Below, piece after piece: positions 1 through 12,511 of a stretch of DNA of 64,000 nt (positions within the stretch are counted from its first letter, which is position 1; every line of letters starts with the position of its first letter). The translations under genes and the position numbers were made by a program. The notes under the pieces are model-generated. The model was not told the DNA's origin and ran no database searches. It saw nothing but the letters and a program-made list of their open reading frames with translations. This DNA is from Pollenia angustigena (lineage: Eukaryota > Arthropoda > Insecta > Diptera > Polleniidae): the NCBI GenBank assembly GCA_930367215.1, contig OV884056.1, positions 250,073,127-250,137,126 of the forward strand, in the 5' to 3' direction.

Positions 1-384
1 TGCATTGAAGTACACTAACAAAAGTTGTGTTTTATAAGTACATAGTTATTAATTTTGCAAATCTGATTCGTATTTAAGTTAATGCCAATGAAATTGCTCT
101 TTGTGGAAAAGTTGTTTGTTTAGCTGGTATTTTCCGCTTTAGAGCTTCAAAATTTCTTCAGGAAAGCTGGATTCTCATCAGCTAGTTACATATAGTCTTC
201 CGCATTTTGATGCCGAGTATAAAATTTCACTTGCAAGTTGCAACGTTTGCAAAGATAACAAAAAATGCGATGTTTCACAAATATTATATTTCTTTAAAGA
301 TCGATAAATTCACAAAATTGTGAAAGATAAGTCGATAACAAAACTATACTGATTCACTATTAACTTCGTTACCAGTACAACTGA
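1..384. other. No gene or recognised repeat
   Basis: AT-rich sequence with stops in all frames. I see no coding, RNA or repeat signal. Confidence 0.5.
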
Positions 385-385
385 C

Positions 386-470
386 TAGGGATGCCAAACG
401 GGAAATCCCGGATCCCGAAATCCCGGGATTTATCAATCCCGAAAATATTATGAATTTATTATAATATTTT
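386..470. repeat. Solitary hAT-like element end
   Basis: The stretch opens TAGGGATGCCAAACGGGAAA and then carries nested palindromes of AATCCCGGGATT type. A TAGGGATG start with inverted subterminal repeats is usual for hAT ends. No matching second end was found nearby, so this is called a relic. Confidence 0.4.
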
Positions 471-649
471 TACACTAGTAATAGTGCTCTTAGAACTATT
501 GACTATATAGTTCGTATGGGGTCTCATGGACATTGTCAGCAAAAAGTCACAAGTCACTCAAAATAGACGACCAAAGTGGTGACTTGGAGACACTTTAACC
601 CTGGCTTCCTTCAGGGTCCGATCCATTATCGTAAACATGGAAAAAAGTT

Positions 650-1101
650 TACGCAGAAATAAAATATGGTTGGAGGTAACCATATTCTAAGAGCAACATA
701 CTATGGTTGGATTTTAGCAATGTTTATGTTTGCAGGCTGCCATATTTGGAAAAATATGACTAAAAATATGGTTAAAATTAACATTATTTTTCCAGAAATC
801 AATAATATGGTTAAAACTAACCATATTTTGGTCGTTTTTACCATAAAAATGGTTAAAATTAATCATATTACGTTTAAATAAACCATAACACGGTCAAAAA
901 ATTCCAAAATGTGGACAAAAGTAACCTTATTATGTTCAGAATTAACAATACGTTGGTCAAAGTTAATCATATTATGGTTATTTATTTTATCCATTTTTTC
1001 AGTTTGTTTATTAAGTGCTGAGTTTTAATAATATTTCGTTTTTATCTGCTACGCGCTAATATGTTTTTAACCATACTTCAACCATATTTTTTCTCTGCTT
1101 A
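650..1101. mobile_element. MITE with ATATGGTTAAAATTAACCAT arrays (copy 1)
   Basis: The ends are inverted repeats: GCAGAAATAAAATATGGTTG at about 654 and its inverted counterpart CAACCATATTTTTTCTCTGC at about 1078-1098. Between them the motif ATGGTTAAAATTAACCAT and variants recur many times in both orientations. No transposase is coded. The element at 13003-13817 has the same ends and the same style of interior, so this is a family. The small open frame at 666-881 is made of the repeat and is not a gene. Confidence 0.65.
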
Positions 1102-1175
1102 AAGTAAAAACTTAACATCATATTAAGCCTTTATCCTTACGAAGCTTGATCGAACTTTTTATACATACAACATAT

Positions 1176-2437
1176 CAGGCGCGGATCCAGCTTGAGCATT
1201 AGGTGGGGGAATTTTGTATCATCCAAAAAAGTAAAAAATTTGTTTTTAAAAGTTTATTAAAAACAATATGTGTATATTATATGAAAAAAAAACTCAACAA
1301 AAAGGTTTTACAAAATTTGAATTTAATAAAAAATATATTAATCTTTTTAAATAAGCAATTTATGATTTCCTTGTGAGGCAAATTTAGATAGTACAGTCTA
1401 TCTTTTGTCGTTGTTGATCCGAGCCATGTTTTCATTCGACGAAGGGTAGGAAATGACCTCCCGCTCGTAGCTTTACTGACGAGCATTGAAACGAAAATTT
1501 TAAATATTTTTCTTAGATTTGGGAAGATATCTTCGTCACAGTTTATTAAAGCATCTACAACGTTATCTGATATATCAGGCTCAAGTTTAGATGTTAGTAG
1601 GTCTTTATCTCTTTTCTCAAATATCTCAGCTAGTTGTGGTTTTAACAGTTTTGTATCTGTATATGACTTGACTACACTTTGAGGTAGAAGTTTTGGTATG
1701 TTCAATACATTTAATAAATCTATTGGGAAAGGTGTTTTGAGATCTTCTAAAATAAATTCAATAAGAGGAATTTTGGAAGTGTTTATTTCGTTCAAATCTT
1801 GTCTTTTCGATTGGAACCTCGATTTGAACGCAAATAATTTAGGTTTTTAAAAAATCGCTTTAAATTGTTCTTTGGCTTTATTTCTTTTTTCTTCAAGGCA
1901 CATGATTACATTTTTGATAAGGTTTGATCCTTTTTGAAGATCTATATCGTGATTTTGTAAAATGATACTAAGCGGCTGTGTTACAATAAGTATCACCGTT
2001 AATATGTATATTCCGCAAATTAATTCAAAAGTACTAAGTGAGCTCATTAATATAAAGGTGGAGATACTACCTTTCCACTCATATATTTTTTCCAAAGCTT
2101 CTACTTTATGATGTACACTTGTTGCAAAGTGTAAAATTGAGTCGTGACTGTCCACCCATCTTATTAATAATTCAACCGCACGCATTATCAAGTCAAACGT
2201 TTAGCCTTTTGATATAGATGACACCTGCTGGGATTATATGTAGAATAATAAGTATTTGAATGCGGTAAACTAGATGTTTCATTGGAAATATCTAATAAAA
2301 ACTACTAGGATTAAGATTTGGATACTTATTGAAAATTTCGTTAGAGATTCAATAAAAAAACAAAAAAAAAACCTTGCTGGGATCCTAAAATTTTGTACAT
2401 TTATCGAAACAAACAAAACATATTTTTATCGATTTAT
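1176..2437 (-). mobile_element. Truncated hAT element (family hAT-1)
   Basis: One terminal repeat, CAGGCGCGGATCCAG, starts at 1176. It matches both ends of the complete copy at 28797-35114. Homology to that copy runs leftwards through transposase coding sequence to about 2437 (ATCGAAACAAACAAAACATA) and stops before the other terminal repeat. The copy is therefore 5'-truncated relative to its transposase. Confidence 0.75.
1340..2191 (-). pseudogene. hAT transposase relic with C-terminal dimerisation region
   Basis: Reading the minus strand, an upper block (2191-1847) contains RWVDSHDSILHFAT, the conserved phrase around the middle of ZMYM1-like hAT transposases. A lower block (1795-1340) contains the hAT C-terminal dimerisation signature around SGRSFPTLRRMKTWL and LNLPHKEIINCLF. 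The two blocks are in different frames, separated by stops near 1800-1850, and the N-terminal half with the first catalytic residues is missing. The protein would have cut and joined the parent transposon in the nucleus. The same blocks recur at 29600-29700 and 33330-33990 on the plus strand. The family call is firm. Activity is excluded by the truncation. Confidence 0.75.
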
Positions 2438-3415
2438 GTTGATGCTACAGATTTTTAAGAAAAGAAGATTTTGTAAAAATTTCTAATTTTATAAAAACTA
2501 ACCTCCATTTTACACACATTCCTTCAACAGCATTTAATTAAACTTTATTTTAGCAATTTTTGCAACTCACCCACAAATAAAACTATAAATAAACTAAAAC
2601 CAGCCAAAGTTATTGCTCCAATAATCTTGTATTACATTTTTTTTAATAAAATTAAATAATTAATGAATATGTATTAAATACTTTAATAATCAAATACATT
2701 TAATGCATACGACCTTGTTAATCTATAGAAGTTTGTTGTTGTTTAACTTCTTTTGAATTTTGAAGTAAATATATATTTAATACGAAATTGTTAATAAATG
2801 ACTTAATACGGATTTCCTTTCCAATTTGTTAAAAAGAAAAAAAAATTTGACAGCTACAACAAAAGTTGTTTTTGCACAAACATCAAACATTTTGTTACTT
2901 TTTAAATGATGGTATTAGGGGTTGAAATGAGTTTGTGGCTGGAGTAACTAAAATTGGTAAAAGCGTTGATATGGAATGTATGCTGCAATCAAGTTTCTAA
3001 AAATCCCAGATTAATTCTAATTAACGGATTAACGGATAAAACACACACAGCGTCAAAATTAAGTTTAAATCAATCGATAGCTTTGTATTTCTTTTTAATA
3101 CAACAAAACTGTCAACACAAGCATTATTGGAACTTTAAACGCGCTTTTTCACAGTTCATACTCATTCTTGGCTTAATTTAAAAATAAAAACAAAAACTAT
3201 TAAAAGAAAAAAATTAAAGTCGGAAAATAATCATAAAAAAACATTATTATATTTAAAAATTATGAGACGTTAAAATAAAGAAATCGCAACTTAAATATTT
3301 TAACTCACTTGATTTTACAAATTAGAAAATAAAACAAAACATGTTAAAATAAAAAAAAAAATACATGACTTAAACTATCCAAAAAGCTGAAAATGAACGA
3401 ATATATAAAATAAAA
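2438..3415. other. No gene recognised
   Basis: AT-rich sequence with poly-A and poly-T runs and short open frames without family resemblance. Confidence 0.5.
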
Positions 3416-3419
3416 ACAA

Positions 3420-4005
3420 GTAAGAAAGTATAGTCGGTCAAGCCCGACCATATGATACCCTACACCAAAGTATTTAAAAACACATCATGCTTATGTGTCC
3501 ATGTAAAAATAAATATGGATTTATCTATGTTTATAAACTTCATAAAAATCGGTTTGAAAGTTTGTGAGAGGCAGAAATTGACCCTATCTCCCCTCGTGGT
3601 CCGATTTTTTTAAAAACGTATACATTTTGTGTCCATATAGATATGGTTCTATCTATGTTTTGAATTTCATTAAAATCGGTCTGAAAGTTTCTGAGAGGAT
3701 GAAATCTCCCCCTATTTTCCCTCGTGGTCCTACAATTCGACCCAATTTCAATAGGATTGGTCCTTGTGCCAATAAGAACCTATGGCCAAAATTTTATCAA
3801 ATTATCTCTATAATTGCGACCTGTACTTTGCGCACAAGGTTACATGGACAGCCAGCCAGCCGGACGGACATCGTTAGTTCGACTCAGAAAGTGATTCTGA
3901 GTAGATCGGTATACTTTAAGGTGGGTCTAGGACCACTATTTTAAGGCGTTACACACATCAGCACAAATGCATAATACCCTCTCCACTATTGTGGTGTGGG
4001 TATAA
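3420..4005 (+). repeat. Hairpin-ended interspersed repeat, family B copy 1
   Basis: It begins with ACAAGTAAGAAAGTATAGTC followed by the hairpin GTCGGTCAAGCCCGAC and GATACCCTACACC. It ends CACTATTGTGGTGTGGGTAT near 4003. Inside, a module of about 100 bp (TATGGACACAAAATGTAT-like and CCTCGTGGTCC) repeats two to three times. The copy at 48036-48757 is the same sequence inverted. Superfamily not assigned. Confidence 0.65.
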
Positions 4006-4009
4006 AAAC

Positions 4010-5647
4010 GCAAAAATTAACGAAGCCAATTCTTTTTTATTGAATTCATTGTCAGACTCAAGCGGTATTAATAGTACGGTGAGTACGGATTTTCTCGAAT
4101 CAAGATTCAAGTACGGATTATTAAAGAAGGAAATACTTAACTTATGCATATTTAATTCTGAATTCGTACTTGAAATAATCTGAAAATTAGATTGTTTTAA
4201 GTAAAACTTAGATTGAACCAATCTCAAAACGCGCTTGATTCTAGTATTATAATGTTGATTCAATACCGAATTCGTACTTGAAATAATCCGAAAATTATAT
4301 TGCTTTAAGTAAAACTAAGATGTAAACAATCTTGAAATGTGCTTGATTTAAGAATTATAAAGTTGATTTTATCCAAAATTCGTGCTTGAAAATAACGAAA
4401 AAACGAAATTAGAAATAAATATTATTATGATTGATTATGTTTAATTTTTAAAAAACACACGGTTATGCACACATCAAAGAATGCAACACTGAGAGATGAT
4501 ACTTATAAGTTATATGAGATAAAAAAACCCAACGAAAAGTTCAATCTTTTTATACCCTCCACCACAATTAGTTGTGAAGAGGGTATATTAAGTTTGTCAT
4601 TCCGTGTGAAACTTTTTTATTATTCATCTCAGACCCCATAAAGTATATATATATTCTGGGTCCTTGAGTAATTCTAAGTCGATTTAGCCATGTCCGTCTG
4701 TCTGTCCGTCTGTTGAAAACACGCTCACTTTCGAACAACTCAAAAGAAATGAACAAGCTTGGTGCCAAATTACTTGTAGTTACCCTAAGCAGTTTGTAAT
4801 TGAAATCCAGCAAAATCGGTTCAGTAGGACCAGATCTATGAATCAAAATGTGGAACCACCACCTAAAAAAATTGATGATTTTGTTACAAAAAATAACATA
4901 AATGCTGGAACAAGGCACGGAATGAGATAAGATTTTGCAAAAATTTGTTTTATTTCACTGGAAATCATGCTGTTAAATTTCGTAAAGATCCGTCCATAAT
5001 TTACCCTAAGCCCCATATAAACACTACTCCCGGAAAACAGTTTGGTACGCCTAAAACCGTAAAAAATAATGCAATCATAACAAATTTTGGTTCGGCACAG
5101 TTTTATTGGACTATAAATGATACTGTGAAATTTCGTGAAGATCGGTACATAATTTACCCTAGGCCCCATAGAAACCCTACTCCCGGAAAACAGTTTAGTA
5201 CACCTAAAACCTTAATTAATAATTCTATCATAACAGAAATTGGCACGTCACAGTTTTAAAGGACTAGAAATTACGCTGTGAAATTTCGTGATGATCGGAT
5301 CATAATTTACCCTAGGCCCCATATAAACCCTACTACCGGAAAACAGTTTAGTCGCCTAAAACCATAATTAATAACAAATCGTCACAGTTTAAGATAATAA
5401 TAGCATCATACAGCTATTACTCCTTAAACATTCGAACTGTCGGTGGAGGGTATCAAAGATTCGGCACAGCCGAATATAGCACTCTAACTTGTTTTTTACT
5501 TGATTTAAGAGTTTTATAGTTACTTTAAGAATCTCCGGGATTATATTCGAAAGTTATCCCATTTAGAATTGTTTTAAGTATGTTTTAGTGTTATACGTAC
5601 TTGAGGTATAAGAAACTTAATATATCCCGAGCGCTTTTCGTTCTGTG
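4010..5647 (+). repeat. CACAGAA-ended element (family G/H), split by a family A repeat
   Basis: The flanks 4010-4545 and 5493-5647 share the motifs TTCAAGTACGAATTCG, GGATAAGTTAAGTATT and TGATTTAAG with 36684-36798 and 40040-40240. The right end, GCGCTTTTCGTTCTGTG, resembles the inverse of the CACAGAAAAAACTCG start seen at 38451. The segment around 4060-4090 holds the uninterrupted site into which the mariner at 36799-37717 jumped in another copy. Confidence 0.5.
4546..5492 (+). repeat. Hairpin-ended interspersed repeat, family A copy 1
   Basis: It starts TATACCCTCCACCACAATTA and ends with GATACC, the hairpin TTCGGCACAGCCGAA and TATAGCACTCTAACTTG. The inside repeats a unit of about 160-180 bp (GTGAAATTTCGTGAAGATCG, then a CATAATTTACCCTAGGCCCC motif) several times. 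Related copies are at 16717-19655, 20541-20790, 55480-55935 and 61490-62556. No protein is coded. Confidence 0.7.
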
Positions 5648-6165
5648 GAGGCAATTGTGGCACGCATGGATGATGCGCGCATCCTGTCTCTTCTATGGAT
5701 GACTTAAAGAGACATATCATTTTGTTATATGATATCACTGGTCCTTGTTTTCAAGATAGGCATGCCAAGGATCTGGAAGCCTGACACTATGATTATTGCT
5801 GCATTTGTGGAAACGATTATCATGAGCATCTGCTATATGGCTTTATCTCCTAGTGAATCTTAACTACTTCATGACAAGCAATACGTTTGCCAACCGCCCC
5901 TGAATGTTAGAGCAAGAAGCACACCCAGGTACCAAATTAAGTGCAAAGTCCGGCAACATTATACTCTCACCCCTTGTTTGGGAGCTAGAACTAGCTAACC
6001 TCCACTTCTTTTGGAAAAATTTCAGAAGGTTCGGTGGAGTAGCTGCAGCACCTGGGGAATATCCTTCCTTAGGCCGATCTTTTTCAGAAATGCATCAGCC
6101 CTTTAGTGCCATTTTCAGTATCCCCTTCTCGCAACTTCATCAAAAGATCATTTATCCGTTGCACC
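5648..6165. other. GC-richer segment of unknown origin
   Basis: Noticeably less AT-rich than its surroundings. It continues on the far side of the hAT MITE (6939-7239 and 7575-7850), so the three parts were once continuous. Short frames such as 5904-6215 show no recognised domain. It may be a decayed retroelement or gene; I cannot tell. Confidence 0.35.
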
Positions 6166-6930
6166 TAGAGTTTGCTAAAAACCGTAAAAATGTGAAACCG
6201 CGGTTTCGGTTTTAAAATGATTAAAACCGGTCGGTTTCGGTTCGGTTTTCGGTTTTAAAAATATCAAAGTTAAATTTTATACATAAACATATATTTTTTT
6301 TTTATGTAATACAATCTTTTTATTTGTTTTAATACAGATACTTTTAAAAACCCTTAAGTGTAAACCTGGGCCTGGCCAGGCATTTTTTGAATGTTTCCAG
6401 TTTTTTTTTTTATATAAATACTATTCTTAAAGTGCTTTTTACAAGAAAACGAGAATAAAGTGTAAACAGCGTGTGCGTCGCAATTGGCCAAATGAAAATA
6501 TTGTGCATATTATATCAACCTGGGCCTGGCAATAAAAATGAAACGTATCAAAAAGCATACGCAACACATAAGAATTCTTTCTTTACTGTTTTTTCGAAGA
6601 ATGATTCTATTTCCCGCCAAAATGTTCTTGATATTACCATAAAACTCCATACATTTAAAAGAAGTCCCAGCCAGGCCCAGCTGGGACAGTTAAAGTACTT
6701 ATTTTGAATTTTAAGAGTTTTGAAATACCTTACCATTGTTGCATGCTTTATGTGTAAAGTTTTTGTATATTAAGTACGAGTATTGTGAATAATTTGCAGT
6801 TTCTTTAAGTATAAATGTATTGTTAAAGTAAAAGCTAAAACCGAGGTTTTTTTTGTCGGTTTTCAGTTTCGGTTTTTAGGCATTTAAAACCGCGGTTTCG
6901 ATTTCGGTTAAAACCGAACAGCAATCCCTA
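6166..6930. mobile_element. hAT MITE with TTGCACC target duplication
   Basis: The ends TAGAGTTTGCT and AGCAATCCCTA are near-perfect inverses. Subterminal AAACCG and CGGTTTT repeats fill both ends. The flanks GTTGCACC (6158-6165) and TTTGCACC (6931-6938) form an 8-bp target duplication with one mismatch. An internal inverted pair around CTGGGCCTGG sits at about 6365 and 6665. No transposase. Confidence 0.8.
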
Positions 6931-7239
6931 TTTGCACCCCATCCATCATTCCGGACGGAACTGCAACCTTGGTAGTTCTTATTATCTGAAAAGAAAAACT
7001 TTCGCAAAGACAGGATGCATTTCCCGCAAGAATTCAACTAACGGATGATTTAACCAATAGCCAGACTGGTGCCGTAGCGCCGGTGGCTACTGACTCCCGT
7101 GGTACCAGATAGATTCTCTGGTCAGCTGCGATCGCAGAATATTGTAAAGATCTCTTGAGATCTGTCAATTTTTGATTTTATCCGAATCCCAATCCGAATT
7201 GACTGCACCTGATTTCCCCGGAGGATGTATTATAGCCTA

Positions 7240-7574
7240 TTTACACTTGAGCACATCTTAGAGGAATGCGTGGGATATGTTGAAAATGAAAAAAACTTGT
7301 ATACATTTGTAACATCTTTCATCATATAAATATTTATTTTTACGTGTAAGAGCGAATTTAAACTAATGATGGTAAAGACTTTTTAACAAATTACTTGTTT
7401 TTTTTCTAGTGATGCCACTAAAATAATCAAAAGATGTTGAATGAAACCACATGATATAGGAACACCGTTTAAAGATAAAGAAAGATGTTGATTTCTAGCC
7501 CTGTACAATTCTTATGGAAAGATGTTATCATCTTTGCGATAAGATGAAAGATGTAAGATGTGAGCAAGTGTAAA
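7240..7574. mobile_element. MITE with 21-bp inverted repeats
   Basis: The left end TTTACACTTGAGCACATC and right end GATGTGAGCAAGTGTAAA are inverses over 21 positions with few differences. The inside repeats AAGATGTTG and GATGAAAGATG-like words. No coding. Confidence 0.6.
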
Positions 7575-8910
7575 AACCTCTATTACCAAAAATATCCTTA
7601 AGATGTTCCCACACCCATGGGGGTTAACTACTGCAGCTGCAGTGACGAAAATAAGAAAAAAAACATCTTCTCGTTCACTATCCTGCACTGGCAAGAAGGC
7701 GACTGGCCGAAATATGATCCGCCATCTTTGACGGATTGTATGACATCTGTGAGGTTAAGCTGCAGTGCATTTTGAACTTTGTCAAAAGTTCAAGTTGTTT
7801 CTGCGGTGGGAGTTATGTTTAGTATAACTCCATGTTAATTAATTATTAAAAGTCGACAACTAGAGTTTAGCAATTGCTTCCTTTAAACAAAGAAATAATA
7901 GTTTATAATAGTTTTTTCTACAAAAAAAAAGAATTTTCTGCAAAAAGTCCAATAAAATATTTAATCCCCTAATACAAACACATACATACCATTTAAGATT
8001 AAACACGAAAAAAAACCAAAGAATTTTTTTTTGTAGAAAAAAAAAATTTTTTTTTCTTTAATTTTACTACACAGTTATTGCTTCAGATATTGCTCTGGAA
8101 TTTGGCTTATTGTTGTTATCAAAGTATGAGTAAATTTCCTATAAACTTATGCAATACATACAAATTTATTAACTAAACAGAATAAACAACTAAACAAAAT
8201 GTTGACCACCAGATCAGACCACAACTAAAAACGAAAACACTACCAAAAGGCAATACAAAACATCAACACCATCACCCCGAACACCTTTCGATAACTGGCC
8301 GACTAAATGAAACGTCTGTGTAGTCAGTCCAATGAAAAACAGTAACAGCAACAACAACAAGATTTACTAGTAACTGGTGGATTGTTTGTATTGAACTGAA
8401 ATTGTATTGCATGTTAAAGGAGTAGGGAAGCAGTTGAGTAGTTGAAGTGGTAGAAGTATCAAAGTGTTCCACTTGTATCTACTGCTAATAGAAATTGAAT
8501 TATGCGGTAGGGGGCGAAAGTTGTAATAGTTATTACAATATTGGGTACACGTTTAACATGCAGAAAATGTTGCTGATATTATTGGTACAATTGTTGTTGT
8601 TTTCTTTTAAATAAACTATGGGATATACATAACTTCATACTTGCAACATACTGGGCATACCGCAAAAGGTGTTTTTTAAGAAGATAAGTCTACTTGAAGA
8701 TAAAATAATGCTTATTAAGATCAAAAAACACAACAATTAAATATATTTATACATAACTAATCTGTGCTTGAATTTTACATTTTTTTGGGATAAGCGGGGC
8801 ACCGGGCATTTTAACCTATTTCGGGTACGCTGAATCCAGTGGTACTAACCATTTTTTTAAGTTATCTCTTGTTTTCAAGATATGCCATTATTTCAAAGAT
8901 ATATATACAT
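7575..8910. other. No gene recognised
   Basis: 7575-7850 continues the GC-richer segment seen before 6166. The rest is AT-rich with poly-A and poly-T runs around 7920-8060. The short frames have no family match. Confidence 0.45.
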
Positions 8911-9310
8911 TAGGGCGGGTCGATTTGTATGGATGATAAAAAAATTAAAAATCGTATAGCAAAAACGTAATCTACACAAAATTCTAAGAAAATTCTTCGA
9001 AGAAACCATGGGTCTAAAATAAAATCCTAATCCGCGCCTCTCGACTTGAAAATTTTTTTACTTGTGTGAAAATTTTTTTTAATGAAAAAAAATTTTGAGT
9101 GTAAAAAATATAAAGTGCAAAAGAACTACCTTTCTAAACAATTTTATTCAAAAAATTGGATTTCTTTTTGGAAAAAGCAATTTTTTCAAAAAAAAATTTT
9201 TTTTTAGAGGCGTGCATATAAATTTTCGTGGTTTCTCCGGAGAATTTACTTAGAATTTTATGTAGATTACGTTTTTGCTATACGATTTAAAAAAAAATCG
9301 ACCCGCCCTA
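8911..9310. mobile_element. hAT-like MITE with exact 8-bp target duplication
   Basis: The terminal repeat TAGGGCGGGTCGATTT and its inverse AAATCGACCCGCCCTA bound 400 bp. The match continues inward about 80 bp (TATAGCAAAAACGTAATCTA and inverse). ATATACAT directly precedes (8903-8910) and follows (9311-9318) the element. Confidence 0.85.
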
Positions 9311-9324
9311 ATATACATATCGTC

Positions 9325-10080
9325 ATCTTAAAGACCTAATAACCTATCTGCAAAAATTTCAAAATTGAGTTTTTTATTGATTTTTATTCCCTATATCATA
9401 ACGCATATGTGTGCAAAATTTTGAACATGTAATATTACAAATGACAAAGTTTTTGTACCTAGAGGACCGTTAAGCACAAAAAAAGAGAAAAATAAATCAT
9501 CAAAAATCACGATAAAAGTTTAATTTTGTTGCATAGTGTAATTTAAACAAACATTAAGTACTTGTTTTTGCTTAAACCAGTAAAAGAAACTACTTCTGTA
9601 ATTATTTAATGTATATAATATTAATGTGTATAAAGAAATTTTTATTTATTCATACTAATTAGTACTGCAGATAGGTTATTTGGTTTCAGATTTTTACAAT
9701 TCCAAAAAACCTAAGTGTCATAACATAAGCTGTGATTAGAAAAACAAAATTTTCTCAACCGATATATATTACCGGTTTCATTTTAGTCAAAATGTGTCAT
9801 TTTCGTTTCAATATCGTTAATAGTTCCAACTTTATAACGTTTTTCCCCTCTCCCGTAAACTTTTGAAAACTGCAGATAGGTTATTTCGTCTTTCAGGTGA
9901 CGATTTATATACTCAAAAACATTTAACTTTATGGAAACTACTAAAAAAAAACGAAATTCCGCAATAAAATCATGTCTAAGTAAATTTAAACTTTTTTCTA
10001 ATAGCGCAATCGTTTTAGAAAGATAAATATTTTTTTTTTGCAAAAACCATTATTTTTTTTACAACATTTCGAAATCTTTA
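9325..10080. repeat. Repeat with GCAGATAGGTTATT motifs
   Basis: AATAACCTATCTGC at about 9347 and GCAGATAGGTTATT at about 9666 and 9872 form an inverted arrangement. AAAGACCTAATAACC on the left and GGTTATTTCGTCTTTCA on the right look like element ends. Probably a decayed MITE. The minus-strand frame at 9783-10043 lies across it and has no recognised domain. Confidence 0.4.
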
Positions 10081-10710
10081 TTTGTTAATAATTTATTAAA
10101 AATTTTCAAATGCAGCTATGCTTCTTTTTCTGGACATATAAAAAATGAAGTTGCAAACAAAACAAGCCATAAAAAATTCAAATAAATAATTAATTGAAGA
10201 ATTTCATAAAACGCAACATTTGTATGGGAGCCCACCTAAGAAGTGGTGAAGAAGGGGCAAGTATGTCTCGAGAAAATGTTAAGGACAAAAAACTAATTGA
10301 GGTCCGTTATACATTTTATTGCCCTAGGGGTGACTCCTGGACATTTGTGGGACTTTTTCTTCAATATATTTCTAGTCTGCATTGAACATTTTGTATGGGA
10401 GCCAACTTAAGAAATGAATATAGCGGATAAGTATGAAAGAAATAAATGGTGGATTAAAAAAAAAGAAATAAAGTGGGGTTGGTCATATATTTATTTGTAG
10501 CTAAAGAGAAAAAAAATGCTGCCGGTCGAAAAAAAATGCTGTTTCCCAAAGGGCCAATGGGTTCATACGTGATATTTTTCAAAACATGCTTTTTCGATGC
10601 AGAGTGATTTACTGTCGCAAACGTCCAATGGTAGGTGGCTTGCAAGTTTTTGGTGGATGTGGGCAAAATTATTTAAGTTGTACCTGATACCCCTAATGAA
10701 GGCTTGCACC
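10081..10710. other. No gene recognised
   Basis: TTTGTATGGGAGCC occurs twice (about 10215 and 10390), which suggests a small internal duplication. Nothing else was identified. Confidence 0.4.
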
Positions 10711-10714
10711 ACCT

Positions 10715-11075
10715 TTCATCATAATTTTCACCATCTGAATATTTTCAATAGCTTCTGCAAATACTTCGGCGAATCTGGAGCTAGTCCTTATTATCTCCAG
10801 CAGTCAAGAGATGAAGCCGCCAAGCATTCGATGCGAATCGTGTTCGTAAAAGCATCACTGCCATTCTCAGCTGTTCGGAAATAAAAAAACAAAAACAGAT
10901 TATGCGCAAACAAATCTAAAGCACGCAACACAAAAAAGGCTGATATTGTGTCCAAAACTTAACCAATCTGCGTTACAAACAAGCATTGTCACCAGCAAAT
11001 TTGCATGAGCAGTTATGTATTTCCGAACAGGCCCTTAGCCACAGCCAACTCCAGCATTTAGGTAAATAAAACCCA
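10715..11075 (+). pseudogene. Possible ribosomal protein L35 relic
   Basis: One frame reads RVRKSITA followed by KKQK, a basic stretch, then RYKQALSP. This order and spacing resemble the eukaryotic ribosomal protein L35 core (RVVRKAIA, KQK, RK, then IRKALSP). The DNA just before, TCCTTATTATCTCC, fits the position of its LLSLR segment, and a TTAGGTAAATAAAA stretch follows near 11060. Several stops and frameshifts interrupt it, so no product is expected. L35 is a component of the large ribosomal subunit. There is no poly-A tail, so a processed origin is not shown. The match was made by eye from short identities and may be chance. Confidence 0.3.
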
Positions 11076-12275
11076 CCACCATTTTCTGCATCGCACAGCT
11101 GATCCATATGCTGCAAAAGGTTGGTCATCTTGATCGACACATCCCATACCTATTTTATAGTTCTGGAAGACAACAGGAATGTTGGCGCCTACTTTTCTTT
11201 TTTTATGCAGCTTCATATTTTCACCTTACCGGATGGATAAACAAAATCGTAGCGTGTACACATACACCATCGTCAAGCCATCGCACGTACAAAACTTGCT
11301 TGGCTTTAGCTAAATTATGCACGGTCTTTCTTGATCATAATTCAGTGGGCATTTCCTTGTTCTATTTTCCCTCACGGTACTAGTAGCAAGAAAACTGGCT
11401 CATGTGGCCCAACGTTCTCTCTATTCCACACGTTATTGACCACTTTCGACCCTATTTTCTGATTTCACAGTTCATCTGCCGACTTCACTCATTATACGTC
11501 GAAAGCATTTCAATAACCATCGGCACTTCCACTCATTGCTTGGCTGAATGAAGTCAGAAATATTTTATCGTTGATTATTCTATTGAAAGATTTTCGTAAA
11601 CTGCGCCCCTCTGTTGGAACTTCTTGGTTAGCAAATCAGCAAGAGATTGTAATTTAAATATCGTATTAAGAGATCCGGAAGCAAACTGATTGTCATAGAA
11701 ATGTAAAAAAAATGTATTTCCATAAACCTGTTTCAAGACATTGCTTTTACCAGAAACACATGACTGACTGACACTAACAAAATGTAAACTTAAAAATAAT
11801 ATCTTTCTGCCCATTGGACCAGCCATCCAGCTGGATGGATGACCATCATTATATCGATTAAGACGGTGATTCTGGTATAATCGGTTTACTAAGAGGTATA
11901 TGAGTGAAAACATGTCAAACCATCATGCCGTTCGGCATCAACACAAATGTCATACACTATCAGACTATTATTCAACAAAAAAATTTTGCCCTAGATTCTT
12001 TCGGGTTCCGAAATATAACGTCATAAATGTTGTTAAAATTGTTAAAAAATCACAAAAGTCTCCTTACAAAATTACAAATTATATGCATATTGTGTTTTTT
12101 CAGAAAAGATCAAAGGTCATCGTTTGGAGTCTTGAGTTCAAAGGTCCATATCTGGAAAAGTATACATATTTTTTAAAGTTCTAAAAAAAAATACATATAT
12201 GTCAAGTATTAGACCCTCTTCTATATTTGCAGAAAATTTAAAGGTGGAGAATTGATTGGTGTCACAGTTATAGAC
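11076..12275. other. No gene recognised
   Basis: Mixed-composition sequence with several short frames (for example 11108-11383 and 11575-11913 on opposite strands). None has a motif I recognise. Confidence 0.4.
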
Positions 12276-12511
12276 CAGGGGCCTAATTCTGGCAGTCGTG
12301 ATCGAGTACTTTCTCGATTCGAAAGCAGTTTTATTTCAGTCGATACTGTACGAATCGAAATTATCTTTTCAGTATTGTGAAACTCAAATTAATGCTTGAC
12401 AACACTGAAAAAATAATTCCGATTCGTTCAGTAATGACTGAAATAATGAGATATTAAATTGCTTTCGAATCAAGAAAGTACTCGATCACGACTGCCAGAA
12501 TCAGGCCCCTG
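12276..12511. mobile_element. MITE with about 45-bp near-perfect inverted repeats
   Basis: CAGGGGCCTAATTCTGGCAG opens the element and CTGCCAGAATCAGGCCCCTG closes it. The match continues through GTCGTGATCGAGTACTTTCT and CGATTCGAAAGC. A CAGGGG start suggests hAT, but I could not see a clear 8-bp duplication. Confidence 0.75.
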
